This document shows positions 22,931-33,880 of a DNA stretch of 64,000 nt, piece after piece. Under the pieces are notes generated by a model. That model did no database searches. It saw only the letters and a list, made by a program, of their open reading frames with translations, and was not told the DNA's origin. The stretch comes from Prionace glauca. Its lineage: Eukaryota; Chordata; Chondrichthyes; Carcharhiniformes; Carcharhinidae. The DNA lies in the NCBI GenBank assembly GCA_037974335.1, contig CM075760.1, positions 23,545,538-23,609,537 on the forward strand, written 5' to 3'. Numbering within the stretch: position 1 is the first letter of the stretch; the number at the start of each line of letters is the position of its first letter. Both the position numbers and the translations under genes were made by a program.

Positions 22931-23260
22931 GATGCAGGCGACTTTGCCTCTGCCTTGGGTGGACAATCAGTTCAAGCCTCGTCCACACACACAATACGTG
23001 TTCAGTCTCTCCCCACTGTGAATGGTGTGATATTTATTCAGGCTGTGTAACTGGTTAAAGCTCTTCAGTTAGTGCACTGGAACACTCTCACTTGAATGTG
23101 GAAGTGTGCTGATGCTTTTCCAATCACACTGATGTTTGAAATCTTTTCAATTCTCCTTCCAGATTCAATGGCCGATGATATTCAGGTTCCAAGGAATATG
23201 ACTCTGCCAGATCTAGACCTGACATTTGAAATTTTAGCCTGTGATTCCCCTTTCAATATC
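22931..23260 (-). other. ZNF-2 exon 2 leader with fossil fingers
   Basis: Acceptor ttgttttacag/GATATTG places exon 2 start at 23,260. The leader contains the decayed finger with NQLHSL (about 23,030-23,070) and a second one interrupted by a TGA 12 codons before the ATG. Confidence 0.65.
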
Positions 23261-23494
23261 CTGTAAAACAAGTTGACACAAGTCATCAGTATCAGTGCAG
23301 GATCGAAATTCAGAACAGACAATTCCAGTTTCTATGAAACATTCTTTCTCATTCCACAAAGGCTACAAATCTCCATCTCACACACTCGCTCCATTCTCAC
23401 TCTGTTGTATCTAATATTCACCCTCCCAATTCTCCTGAAGTTGATGATTGAGGCTGATTGACAGATCCATGCTCACTGCTTCCTATCCTGGATG

Positions 23495-23580
23495 TGGAGA
23501 TGTTGCTGTTGGACTGGGGTAAACACAGTAAGAAGTCTCACAACACCAGGTTGAAGTCCAACAGCTTTTTTTGGTAGCAA
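23495..23580 (-). repeat. Arm of a foldback (inverted-repeat) element
   Basis: The sequence 'ggatgtggagatg' followed by 'gttggactggggtaaacac', 'agaagtctcacaacacc' and 'aagtccaacagc' is one terminal arm of the palindromic element better seen at 49,610-49,945. It lies at the same place in duplicon B (41,630-41,712). Confidence 0.75.
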
Positions 23581-23829
23581 ACGTCACTGGCTGAAAATCT
23601 CCATGCAGGTTGCCAGACAGAGCTATGCCCATATGACTGGACTAAAAATGTGTGGAATATACAGACTGGATTCACTTCCTTACCCTTCAGTTGCTGCAAG
23701 TCCCCAATTTCCCCCAGAATGAGAATAGAAATGGAAAGGGGGAGACATTGATTTCCTCCCAGATGTCGCCCAGAGGAGGAGGTTTCACTCTGAAGCTCAT
23801 TGGACAACTCTTATGACATCACAATGGAG

Positions 23830-24215
23830 CTCTGTATCAGCCAATAGGAATCACGCTGCTCCGCGGTGACGTCCTACGATTGCCAGTGCGCACACGCTGA
23901 CTTGGGAGCCCCGCCCCGAATCATTTTTCCACCCCCCCCACCCCACTCCTCCTCCTCGAGCCAAGGTTTCCAGACAAGCGGCTGGCGGCTCCGGCCAGAG
24001 CGAGAAACTGCTCGGTGATCTCCCCCTGCCCGGCACTGCGCATGTGCAAGGGAGAGCCCGCCCCCTGACCTTCACGCTGAGGTGTTGACCAATGAGACGT
24101 ATTGGAGGACCGGAAGATCGCTGGTCCTCCAGCCAATCAGAGCGCGGGCTTTGTGTAAATGAAGATTGATCTTCAGCCCGCTCAAACTTCCCCGTCTCCA
24201 ACATCTGTGAGTAAA
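23830..24215. promoter_or_regulatory. GC-rich ZNF promoter island (duplicon A)
   Basis: A CpG-rich block with CCAAT boxes (agccaatagg at 23,839; ccagccaatcagagcg at 24,129), a CRE-like ggtgacgtcc (23,864-23,873), a GC box (agccccgcccc) and the shared core. On the plus strand it ends 'ccaacatct' and then a strong donor GTGAGTAAAAC with the intron starting at 24,207. On the minus strand it faces ZNF-2. The right arm is the mirror of the left arm of the 51.5-kb island. No plus-strand ZNF follows in this duplicon. Confidence 0.7.
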
Positions 24216-24289
24216 ACACTTTCATTCTGCCTCTTTCCATTCCTTACCTCAATCTGGGCGGAAACTGGGACCTGCAGCAACTGATCACA

Positions 24290-24655
24290 AGAAATAGAAG
24301 CAGGAGAAGCCACCAGGCCCTTCAAGCGACCCTGCCGTTCAATACAATCAGAGCTGATCAATACCGGCTTCCTTTTGTGAGCCATTTCCCCATTGCCCTC
24401 TATTCCTCAATCTATCAAATATTTATCCACCTCCATTCTAAATACTTCTAATGATTCAGCCTCTACCATCCTTTGGAGCAGAGAATTCCAGAGATTCACC
24501 ATGTTCTGTGAGAAGACATTTCTCTGCACCTCAGTTTTAAATGACTGGCCTTTAACTTGTAGCTTGTTCGAGACTCTTCCATTCATGAAAATATCTCCCC
24601 ATCTGCCCTATCAAACTCCCTCAGGATCTCACACAGATTTACAGATAGAACCATA
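24290..24655 (-). mobile_element. Old CR1 3' end
   Basis: 'agaaatagaagcaggagaag'-type start, then 'tcagagctgatc' and 'ctattcctcaatctatcaa', the reverse of a CR1 3' region; diverged from the young copies. Present in duplicon B at 42,528-42,885. Confidence 0.7.
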
Positions 24656-25030
24656 GAAAGCATCCTTTCTGGTTGTATCACAGCTTGGTATGGCTTCTGC
24701 TCTGCTCAAGACCACAAGGAACTACAAAATGTTGTGAATGTAGCCCAATCCAGCACACAAACCAACCTCTCATCCATTGACTCTGTACACTTCCCACTGC
24801 CTCGTCAAAGTAGCCACCATAATTAAGGGCACCATGCACTCCAGACATTCTCTCTTCCACCTTCTTCCATTGAGAAAAAAATACAAAAGTCTGAGGTCAT
24901 GTCCCAACTGACTCAACAACAGCTTCTTCCCTGCTGCTGTCAGATTTTTGAATGGACTTACCTTGCATTAAGTTGCTCTTTTTCTACACCCCAGCAATGA
25001 CTGTAACACTATATTCTACACTCCCTCCTT
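24656..25030 (+). mobile_element. LINE 3' untranslated region
   Basis: From 'ggcatcctttctggttg'-like sequence to 'cagcaatgactgtaacac'. The same family appears with its tail 'acaataataaatcaaat' at 43,350-43,368 and 27,758-27,775, and in reverse at 31,713, 35,895 and 60,448. Family not named with certainty. Confidence 0.65.
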
Positions 25031-25049
25031 TCCTTCGCTATGCTGTCTG

Positions 25050-26530
25050 GTTACCAATGAGGTTCTACAGTTCTGTGGTATATATCAGTGACATAGACTT
25101 AAATGTAAGGGTCATGATTCAGTTTGCAGATGATACAACAATTGTATTTGTGTTTAACAATCCAGAAGAAAGCCGTGGACTGCAGGAAAATATCAGTGGC
25201 CTGGTCAGATGGGCAGAAAAATGGCTCATGGAATTCAATCTGGAGCAGTGAGAGAGAATGAATTTGGGACATTAGACAAGACAAGGGAATGAACAATAAA
25301 GGGGATGATGGTGAGAATTATAGAGGATCAGAGAGAACCTGGAGTCAACATCCAGGCATCTGTGAAGGAGGCTGGACAGGTAGATCATAAGACCATCAGA
25401 TGTAGGAGCAGAATTAGGCCATTCAGCCCATTGAGTCTGCTCTGCCGTTCAATCAAGGCTGATAAGTTTCTCAATCAGGTGGTCAGGAAGACATTTGGCC
25501 AAAGACTAGTTTATAAGAGTAGGGAGATTATGCTCAAACTGAAGCAGAGAGTGGGAATAAATGGCGACCAGTGGGTACGGCAGGGTTCAGTGCTGTAACC
25601 CCAACTGTCCGTAATATACATTAATAATTTGGATGAAGGAATTGAATGCAATGTCTCCAATTTTTAGATGACACTAAGCTGGGTGGCCATGTGTGCTGTG
25701 AGGAGGTTCCTAAGAGGCTACAGTGGCTTGGGCAGATACTTGGCAAATGCAAAATACTATGAATAAATGTGAGGTTATCAACTTTGGTGGCAAAAACAGG
25801 AAGAAAGATTATTATCTGAATGGTGGCAGTTTAGGAAAAAGGGAAATGCAACGTGAGTTGGGTGTCATGATGGGTCAGTTGCTGAAGGTTGGCATGCAGG
25901 TACAGCAGGCATTGAGGAAAGCTAATGGCATGCTGCCCTTCATAGTAAGAGGATTTGAGTATAGGAGTAAGATTGTTTTGCTCAGTTGTGCAGGGCCTTT
26001 GTGAAGCCACACCTTGAGTATTGTGTGTGTTTTGGTCTCCTAGTCTGAGGAAGGACATTCTTGTTACTGAGGGAGTCCAGCTAAGGTTCCTGGAATGGCA
26101 GGACTGACTTATGAAGAGAGACTGGATCGACTGGACTTTTACTCACTGGAATTTCGAATGAGAAGGGATCTCGTAGAAAGATGTAAAATCCTGATGGGAC
26201 TAGACAGGCTGGATGCTGTCCCAACGTGTTCCCAATGTTGGGGAAGTCCAGAAATAGGGGTTACAATCTGAGACAGATGAGAAAGAACTTCCTGTTGTGA
26301 ACCTGTGGAATTCTGTACCACAGAAAGCTGTTGGGGCCAATTTGTTAACTATGTTCAAGAGGGAGCTGGACGTGACTAAAGGGACAAGGGGTATGGAGAG
26401 AAAGTGGGGCTGTGATACTGAAAGTACATGAACTACCATGATCATATTGAATGGTGGTGCAGGCTCAAAAGGCTGAACAGCCTACTCCTGCACCTATTTT
26501 CTGAGTTTATAAAATGCTTTGTAAAATGTT
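25050..26530 (+). mobile_element. Decayed CR1 LINE copies
   Basis: Two successive pieces. The first (25,050-25,260) has an RT palm, FADDTTIVFV, followed by WAEKWLMEFNLEQ and a stop. The second (25,456-26,530) has a GSVL motif followed by an in-frame stop, INNLDEGIEC, WQMQNTMNKCEVINFGGKN and a 3' end reading 'gctgaacagcctactcctg'. A reversed CR1 tail (25,383-25,455) lies between them. Several stops and frameshifts; old. Confidence 0.8.
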
Positions 26531-27060
26531 TTGTCGAAGGATCATTTAGATCCAAAAAATTAATTCTGTTTCTCCACACAGATGCTGCCAGACCAGCTGA
26601 GGTTACCCAACATATTCTGTTCATATTTATAAAATGCTAGTTCGAGTAAGCTAGAGTACTAAGCACAGTTCTGGTCACCAGATTAATCAATTATAAAAGT
26701 ATATGTCAAGTAAAGCTTGTGTGGCAGAAAGCTAAAACCAGTTGGCGAATTTTTAATATAATTACAATCTGTTCAATTTTCAAATCCAGCGAATAAAGGG
26801 TTGAAGAATGAGGAGGGTTAGTGAAGAAATCATTTCACCCGGAGAGTCATGGGGATCTGGAACTCACTGCCTGAAAGGATGAGAGAGGCAGAAACCCTCC
26901 TCACATTAAACAGGAACTTAGATACGCAGTTCAGATTCTGCAGCAACAGAGGGACAGATTAAGAGCTGGAAAATAGGATGAAACTGGACAGTACTTTTCA
27001 AGCCAGCACAGACATGATGGGCTGAATGGCCTCCTGCTGTTCAGTTAATTTTCTATATTT
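26531..27060 (+). mobile_element. Repeat fragments: foldback-type piece and CR1 end
   Basis: 26,535-26,610 holds 'tctccacacagatgctgccagacc', the reversed form of the repeat at 38,510 and 57,237. 26,660-27,055 is an old plus-strand CR1 3' region with 'cacagttctggtcaccag' and 'gatgggctgaatggcctcctg'. Confidence 0.65.
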
Positions 27061-27299
27061 CAGTTCTGACAGTTGGAGTTTGTTTCTACTGATGTTGATA
27101 ACTTCTTGAACTGGGCTGCAGTGTTATATTCTGAATAAATGCAAAATCAGCTTGATTAAAACACATCAAAGTAGATTCTTTGTCTTTCCCACTGTGTTAT
27201 CTGATTGTACTCTGATTTTCTCATCAGTAACACAACTAATCTCAGTCACCCCAATCTGCGAATGATTAAGTAAATTCCTTCTCTAACACTGCGAGTGTA

Positions 27300-27425
27300 C
27301 CTCAAACCACAGGGACTGCAGCGTTTCAGGAAGGGCAGCTCACCACCACCTCAAGGGCAATCAGGAATAGACAATAAAAATACTGGCCTAGTCGGTGACA
27401 CCCACACTCCATGAAAAGAAAATGT
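27300..27425 (+). mobile_element. tRNA-SINE 3' end
   Basis: 'cacctcaagggcaatcagg', 'gacaataaaaatactggcc' and 'gacacccacactccatga' correspond to the last 120 bases of the SINE at 35,530-35,885. Confidence 0.75.
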
Positions 27426-27554
27426 ATATTCAAACAAGACTTAATTAAGGCAGGACAGGATTCTTTGGATAATTAGTTTTAGAACATTAAATTAACATTA
27501 AAATTATTATTAAAGGAAAGATGTTTGCATATCAATCCAGGGAAATTTCCAAGA

Positions 27555-27778
27555 TGATGCTGGAGTGTGGCGACTTCTTGCAAGCTGTGCCCAGCAAACC
27601 CTCTAATTCTATCTTCTACTCGTTCTACACTTCTAAAACTTTATTCTGACTCTTATGACTGTAACACTGTATTCTGCATCCTCTCCTCTACATAAGGTAC
27701 CCTTTCTCTGTATGGCACACAAGAAACAATACTTTTCACTGTATGTTAATACATTGACAATAATAAATCAAATCAGAC
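27555..27778 (+). mobile_element. LINE 3' end with tail
   Basis: 'gactgtaacactgtattctg', 'tatggcacacaagaaac' and the terminal 'acaataataaatcaaatc' define the same 3' end family as 24,656-25,030. Confidence 0.75.
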
Positions 27779-29110
27779 AATGACTTTTGCAACTTTATCT
27801 GGGTGTTAATCCATCACAGCATTCCGCTCTCAAAACTCTGTCTCAGACACAGTCTCACTTGCTGAAATGGACATGTGAATCTTGCCTCGAGTGAGTGTCT
27901 TCAGTAATCAGCCAGCAACAAATCATTACGGAGCCCTGACTTTTAACCCCTGAGTGGCCAGCACCCTGTGTCAGAGTCAAGCTTCTCCTCAGTTAATAAT
28001 TACCTCTAGCTGCTGCTCGGATTAATCCAATTAGTTCTTAGGCACAGTGGCCACCCAGTCTCAGTACATCAGACAAGAATACAAGAGAGCTAAAATCTCT
28101 TGATTTTGAAGTATTTTGCTATCCACTGGATCAAACTAAAGATTATAATGTACCATTCCTCGGGACCTTTATCAGGGATCCTTCATTATTAGAACAGTTT
28201 GTCTGAAATTACCGTTTCTTTCACAGAGAGACATGTAATAATTCAACTTAAGTTTTGAATGAAAATCCAGTCTTTCCAATATGATGATTGATTCATTATT
28301 TCTAACTTAATCAAGGTTCATCAATTGTACAATAATCTGTTTCATGTCTGGTTACTCATCACACAGTAATTTGATTAATATATGTGGTTAATACACAAAA
28401 CAAAGTGACTTCTTTCATCACGTTAGTATCCAAATGACTTCCTTGACCTTGTTAGTTATTACAATAGTGAATGCACCGCGACAAATGGACGGATGATGCA
28501 GAGTGCTAGTGGCTACAGTCTTCTCTGAATGGCTAACTGATGTGAGCCAGAGAGTGGGTGTTGGGCTGAAGCCAGTACGGATCACTTCAAAACCTTTTTG
28601 CTCTCAAGAGCCTGTTTTAACCTTTATGCAGTTGGGTTAGATGTGTGTCATGAGATCCAATTGTATCAGGGTCAGAAATGCCCTGATTATGGGCCTGTGC
28701 TAGAGGCATGTCCTTGACAGAGATAACAGGCCAGTCCTTTGTTTGTCAGCCAGCAAGCTGTTATGTAGATTTTCTACTTAAGAGAATGTCAGATATTTCT
28801 GTAACAGTCCATAAATTTCTGAAGGTTTTTGTAAGGTTATTTGTCAGTGATTTCTGAGAGTCCATCACTTCAATTGATCTTGTCTCCATTCCCAAGCCAA
28901 GGGCATTTCTGTACCAGGTGGGAAGGGTAACATTTGGGAATTCTCAATTTTCCACCAATTCCCATTCTCCTTCTTTCTGGTGGATAATGGATGTGTCACT
29001 GTGCGTAATGTGCAATCAGTGAGAATTGTCTGGATTAACCCGCACTTTCTAATTGGAGATGTTAATCAACTGAACCTCTCCAGGAATGAAATGTAGAGTT
29101 CGTACCAAAA
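27779..29110. other. Intergenic, nothing recognised
   Basis: About 1.3 kb of moderately AT-rich sequence with no repeat shared with the window and no believable coding frame. Confidence 0.4.
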
Positions 29111-29114
29111 ATGG

Positions 29115-29522
29115 ATAAGCTTGAGTTGTTTTCATGGGACCACAAAAGATTAAGGGGTGACCTGAGGTGTACAGGATTATGAAAGACATGGATAGAGTGG
29201 ATAAGGAGCAGCTGTTCCCCTTAGTTGAAGGGTCAGTCACGATGGGACATGAGTACAAGGCAAGGAGCAGGATGTGTGGGGAGCTGTGAGGAAAGACTTT
29301 TTTACCCAGAGGGTGGAGACGGTCTGGAATTTGCTGCCTGGGAGTGTGCTGGAGGGGGTTCCCTCAGAGCCTTTAAATAGTACCTGCATAAGCGTTTGGC
29401 ATGCCAGAACATTCAAGGCTATGAGCCAAGTGCTGGTAAATGGGATGAGGTGGCAGGTCAGGTGTTGGTGCAGATTCAATGGGCCAAAGGGCCTGTTCTA
29501 CACTGTATGATTCTGAGACCAA
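29115..29522 (+). mobile_element. Old CR1 3' end
   Basis: Frame pieces LRGDLR, FFTQRVETVWNLLPGSV and a 3' end 'gattcaatgggccaaagggcctg' mark a CR1 C-terminus with stops; ends in a non-repeated tail. Confidence 0.8.
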
Positions 29523-29773
29523 TTTAGGATTGGAGTAAAAGTTCAGAGTGTTGTTACAAACTAATTTCTTACGAGAGTCCCTGAAACATGGGGAATGATC
29601 ACAGACAAGGAAAGTGCAGTCCCAAGAACACAATCAGCAACAGATCCAGAATATTAAACTCCAGCCCACTTACAGAGATTAATATCAGCAAACACAAACC
29701 CCAACTGTCAGCATGAATATGGTTCAGACTTGGATATGATCAAGAGCACAACAGCAGAATCCAACCACTGTAG

Positions 29774-30613
29774 TTACTTGTGAACTCGCTGGTGTCTCAA
29801 TAGGTAGGCTGACTGAATGAATCCCTTCCCACACTCGGAGCAGATGAATGGCCTCTCCCCGGTGTGAACTCGCTGGTGAACTTTGAGGTGGAATGAAGAC
29901 CTGAATCCCTTTCCACAGGAAGTACAGCTGAACGGCCTTTCCTCAGTGTGAACTCGCTGGTGCTTCTGTAGATCAAATGCTCCAATGAATCCTTTCCCAC
30001 ATTCAGGGCAGGTGAATGGCCTCTCCCCAGTATGAATTCGCTGGTGTCTCAGCAGGTTTGCTGACTGAGTGAACCCTTCCCCACACTCTGAGCATGTGAA
30101 AGGCTTCTCTTTGATATGAACTCGATGATGGACTTTGAGGTGGAATGAAGATCGGAAACTCGTTCCACAGCAAGTACAGCTGAAAGGTTTCTCCCCAGTG
30201 TGAACTCGCTGGTGTACACTGAGGTTGGAAGACAACCTAAATTTCTTCCCACAGAAAGTACAGCTGAACGGCCTCTCCTCAGTGTGAATTCGTTGGTGCT
30301 TCAACAGGTCAGAGGATCTAGTGAATCCTTTTGCACATTCGAAGCAGGTGAAAGGCCTTTCACCTGTGTGTTTTCTCTGGTGTATCCGCAGATTGTACAA
30401 CTGAGTGAATCCCTTCTCACATTCAGGGCAAATGAACGGCCTCTCAGTGTGATTTTGCTGGTGTGTCTGTAGGTTTGATAACTGAGTGAATCCCTTCCCA
30501 CATTCAGGGCAGGTGAATGGTCTCTCCCCAGTGTGACTGCGTCGATGGATTTCCAGCAGGGATGGGTAATTGAATCCTTTCCCACAGTCATCGCATTTGC
30601 ATGGTTTCCCCAT
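29774..30613 (-). CDS. ZNF-4: C2H2 zinc-finger protein, 10 fingers
   Basis: A 279-residue protein from ATG ([14 protein letters not shown]) to the family's usual ending RVHK-stop, so it appears full length. Ten C2H2 fingers; contact residues (-1,2,3,6): YSLI, QSNT, QYNI, RSDK, LSNV, SFHV, QANR, GFDK, SFHV, QAYR. The linker after finger 2 is one residue short (HTERPF), and linkers with EE or KE (TEERP, IKEKP) occur, both tolerated in this class. Fingers 6-7 and 9-10 are a repeated pair (SFHLKVH / QSAxLLRH), evidence of a past three-finger duplication. Exon 2 acceptor (ctcttttcacag) with exon start at 30,953. It diverges from psi-ZNF-5 across the island at 33.2-33.6 kb. Confidence 0.9.
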   Translation of the reverse strand: MGKPCKCDDCGKGFNYPSLLEIHRRSHTGERPFTCPECGKGFTQLSNLQTHQQNHTERPFICPECEKGFTQLYNLRIHQRKHTGERPFTCFECAKGFTRSSDLLKHQRIHTEERPFSCTFCGKKFRLSSNLSVHQRVHTGEKPFSCTCCGTSFRSSFHLKVHHRVHIKEKPFTCSECGEGFTQSANLLRHQRIHTGERPFTCPECGKGFIGAFDLQKHQRVHTEERPFSCTSCGKGFRSSFHLKVHQRVHTGERPFICSECGKGFIQSAYLLRHQRVHK

Positions 30614-31100
30614 GATGCTGGTGTCCTTGTGTCTCTCTGGATTTGGTGATCAGTTGAATCCTCATCCACACTTAGCGTGAACAGTTACTCCACAATGTGA
30701 ATAGTGAATTATGTTTTTTCAGGCTGTGTAACTGGTTAAAACTCTTTCCATAGTCAGTTCACTCGGGTGTGCGTGTCTCGGTGCTTTTCCAGTCACACTG
30801 ATGTTTGGAATTTTCTCTCAGACAGAACAGACAAAGATTTTGCCTTCTGAATTCAGAGATAATATTCAGATCCTGATGAATCGAGTAACTCGTCGGATGT
30901 CAATGTGATGTTTGGCTGAGTTTTCAGTTTGCAAATTCTTCCCTTCCAACCTGCTGTGAAAAGAGTTTACAAAAGGCATCACTGTCAATGCAGAAGAAAA
31001 ATTCAGAACAGACAATTCTAGTTTCTATGGAACAAATTTTCCTCTCTTGTCCCCCAAAGCTGAAATCATTGTCCCACTCATGCTACCTCCTCACTGTGTT
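30614..31100 (-). other. ZNF-4 exon 2 leader and end of intron 1
   Basis: The leader again contains a fossil finger (reverse of 'ggctgtgtaactggttaaaac') and 'ttcaactgatcaccaaatcc', which holds the family TGA. Upstream of 30,953 the sequence 'attcagaacagacaattctag' is the conserved intron end. Confidence 0.65.
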
Positions 31101-31189
31101 CAAATCCAAACAAAATTTTGGAAAATTCTTCCTGTAGTTTTTTTAAAAAAACTTGCAAATCTAGGAATAACCAGCCTGCTCACTGACCA

Positions 31190-31605
31190 TACAGAATAAG
31201 AAGTCTCACAACACCAGTTAAGGTCCAACAGGGTTTATTTGGAATCACGGGCATTCAGAGGGCTGCTTCTTCATCAGGTGAGTGGACCATACAGAACGGC
31301 CGGTATTAACCTTATGTTCAAAGCTTACTGTGTGGAGATTTAATGAGCGCCCGCACTGATTGATTGAAGTTCTGGACCAAAGAGAAGAGGAGGGGTGGGG
31401 CTGAAGGACTGAGCTGGAGTGGCTAGACCTCCAACCAGAATGAAAAAGGGATGGAGCTGAGTCTGGTACTCCCTTACTTGCTGAAAGTCAGCCTCATCAT
31501 GGATGAAGGAGCGGGACTCCGAAACCTCATGATTCCAAATTAACCTATTAGACTTTAACCTGGTGTGCCCACCTGAGTCCAACACCGGCATCTCCACATT
31601 GTGGA
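31190..31605. mobile_element. Foldback element with inverted arms
   Basis: The left arm 'agaagtctcacaacacc'...'tttatttggaatcacgggc'...'gcttcttcatcagg' (31,198-31,280) is mirrored by the right arm 'gatgaaggagcgggactcc'...'gattccaaattaacct'...'gtccaacaccggcatctcc' (31,502-31,600). The middle 220 bases are unrelated to the 49.6-kb copy. Looks like a non-autonomous inverted-repeat transposon; no transposase. Confidence 0.7.
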
Positions 31606-31712
31606 TGCTGATTGGTGTGAAAGTTCAGGGAAAAGTGGCCCTTTGAGTTTGTGTCTTACACCAGATGAAAGGTTGTGGGTGTGGAGCAAGCATTTCGACA
31701 TTTGTTACTGCA

Positions 31713-32935
31713 ATGATTTGATTTATTGTCACATGTATTAGCATATAGTGAAAAGCATTGTTTCTTGCTCATGATACAGACAAAGCATTCTGTTTATGGA
31801 GAAAGAAACAAGAAGGTGCAGAATGTAGTGTTTAAGTCGTAGCTGGGGTGGAAAGATCAACATAATGCAAGGCAGGTCCATCCATTTGGTAGGAGGAATG
31901 GTAGGAAGGACTATTACTTACGGGGCGAAAAACTGCAGCAGGCGACGGTGCAGAGGGACCTCGGGGTCCTTGTGCATGAGTCGCAAAAACCCAGCTTGCA
32001 GGTGCAGCAGGTGGTCAGGAAGGCGAATGGGATGCTGGCCTTCATAGCAAAGGGGATTGAATATAAAAGTAGGGAGGTCTTGCTGCAGCTGTATAGGGCA
32101 TTGGTGAGGCCGCAGCTGGAGTACTGTGTGCAGTTTTGGGCGCCGCACCTGCGCAAGGATGTTTTGGCCCTGGAGGGAGTGCAGAGGAGGTTTACTCGGC
32201 TGATACCGGAGTTGAGGGGATTGAGCTATGAGGAGAGGCTGAATAAACTAGGCTTGTACTCGTTAGAGTTCAGAAGAATGAGGGGAGATCTCATTGAGAC
32301 GTATAAGATGATGAATGGGATGGATAGGATAGAGGTGGAGAGACTGTTCCCGCTCAAAAAAGACAGTAGGACTAGGGGGCACAGCCTCAAGATAAAGGGG
32401 GGGCGGTTTAGAACAGAGTTGAGGAGGAACTTCTTCACTCAAAGGGTGGTGAATCTCTGGAATTCTCTGCCCGTTGAAGTGGTGGAGGCTGCCTCGCTAA
32501 ATATTTTTAAGAAACGGGTTGATGGGTTTTTGATAAGAGAAGGGATTAAGGGTTATGGGGAGAGGGCGGGAAGGTGGAGCTGAGTCACGACAGATCAGCC
32601 ATGATCTTATTGAATGGCGGGGCAGGCTCGAAGGGCCAGATGGCCTACTCCTGCTCCTATTTCTTATGTTCTTATGTTCTTATGTTCTTAAAAGTCTGAT
32701 GACAGAAGAGAAGAAGCTGTTTTTGAGTCAGTCAGCACATGGCCTCAGACTTTTATATCTTTTTACCAATGGAAGAAGGTGGAAGAGAGAATGTCCGAGA
32801 TGCGTGGGGTCCTTAATTATGCTGGCTACTTTGCCAAGGCAGCGGAAGTGTACACAGAGTCAACGGATGTGAGACTGGTTTGAGTGATGGACTGGTCTTC
32901 ATTTACAACCCTTTGTAGTTTCTGGCAGAAGGGTT
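31713..32935 (-). mobile_element. LINE 3' end (reverse), interrupted by a young CR1
   Basis: Left part 'gatttgatttattgtcac'...'gtgaaaagcattgtttcttg' and right part 'aaagtctgatgacag'...'ggaagaaggtggaagagag' are one element, also seen at 35,895-36,300 and 60,448-60,640 and in plus orientation at 42,890-43,368. The CR1 at 31,885-32,690 sits between them. Confidence 0.75.
31885..32690 (+). mobile_element. Young CR1 LINE fragment, 806 bp
   Basis: Open frame for more than 220 codons ending at 32,583, with VQRDLGVLVHESQKPSLQVQ, QLYRALVRPQLEYCVQFWAP and FFTQRVVNLWNSLPVEV: the CR1 RT C-terminus. Ends in three TTCTTATG-type units. Differs from the copy at 50,058-50,857 at roughly ten positions in 800, and starts at the same point of the LINE. 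Confidence 0.92.
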
Positions 32936-33184
32936 AAGACACGTCGGGGAAAAGGTTCATATTGTCAGTATTACGAACAACACAGGAAAGCCAGGGCCTG
33001 AGAGAGAGAGAGAGAGAGCCACCTCAGACAAGTTGATATTTCAGGGTTAAATTACATTTGCCACTGTTCTGCCCATCTAACCAGACAGTCATATTGTCCT
33101 GTAATCTCAGGCTTTCCTCCTCACTATTTACCACAACACCAATTTTTGGACCATCAGCAAACTCACTGATCGAACCCCCACATT
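32936..33184 (-). mobile_element. Old CR1 RT fragment and (GA)n
   Basis: (GA)n at 33,002-33,018. Minus frame at 33,030-33,185 reads SEFADGPKIGVVVNSEEE, a decayed CR1 catalytic region. Confidence 0.65.
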
Positions 33185-33600
33185 CATGTCCACAGGAAGC
33201 TCCGCGCAGCCATTGATACAAGGCCCGGACTCTGATTGGCTGGACGACCAGCGCCCATCTGGTCCTCCATACGTTGCCATTGGTCAATCTCCCGCATGCG
33301 GACAATGAGGGGGCGGAACCTGACCCCACATGGGGGTGGGCGGGGCTTTGACCGCGAGCCGCGCTGAGCTGGTGTTCAATCCGTAGTGTTTTGCTTCTGT
33401 AAGCAGTGATATTGCTGCCAATGGGATACTGTGTACTGGGAACGCCCCTCTGAGTCACTGCGACGGCACAATGGAGCCCTGCCTGAATCAGCCAATTGCA
33501 ATCACTCTGCTCCGCGGTGACGTCTCCGGGTTCAGGCGCACAGACCCGGGAGCCCCGCCCCCACCCATTGTTCCCCCAGTCTGTACATCCCACACATTGT
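33185..33600. promoter_or_regulatory. GC-rich ZNF promoter island between ZNF-4 and psi-ZNF-5
   Basis: CCAAT/ATTGG boxes (tgattggctgg 33,232; ccattggtc 33,278), GC boxes (gggggcgg 33,309; gtgggcggggc 33,338), a CRE-like ggtgacgtc (33,517-33,525) and the shared core 'gggagccccgcccccaccc' (33,549-33,567). It matches the 51.5-kb island in the same orientation. ZNF-4 lies to its left on the minus strand, psi-ZNF-5 to its right on the plus strand. A GTGAGT donor is not seen on either side; gcttct/gtaagc at 33,396 is a weak alternative. Confidence 0.7.
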
Positions 33601-33880
33601 CAGTCCAGTCAGATAGACAGATATCTGTCTGGCAGCCTGCATGGAGATTTTCAGCTCTGTGTCCAGGACATGGATCTGTCAATCAGCTTAAATCAGCAGC
33701 TTCAGAAGAATTGGGAGGGTGAATATCAGATACCGCAGTGTGAGAATGGAGGGAGAGTGTGGGATGGAGATTTAAGCTTTTGGGGAATGAGGAAAGAATG
33801 TTCTATCGAAACTAGAATAGTCTGTTCTGAATTTCGATTATGTAGTGACACTGATGGTTATTGTAATATTTTTTTTACAG

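Larger units (their letters stand above)
20605..25030 (-). repeat. Duplicon A (ZNF-2 unit)
   Basis: Nearly identical in order to duplicon B at 38,736-43,270: left flank repeat, 3' flank with old CR1 relic, ZNF-2, fossil-finger leader, intron end, foldback-repeat fragment (23,495-23,580), GC-rich promoter, a CR1-like end (24,290-24,650) and a LINE 3' end (24,650-25,030). Only B carries the 100-bp insertion at 42,430-42,530. The two must stem from one recent segmental duplication; ZNF-1 belongs to an older, more diverged copy. Confidence 0.92.

Noticed and set aside
24040-24240. Frames through the promoter islands, for example a 129-codon minus frame
   Set aside because: GC-rich sequence rarely has stops; the frames are not conserved between duplicons A and B.
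32555-32872. Frame MGRGREGGAESRQISHDLIE and its antisense relatives
   Set aside because: It is the CR1 3' untranslated region in another frame, repeated at each copy of the LINE.
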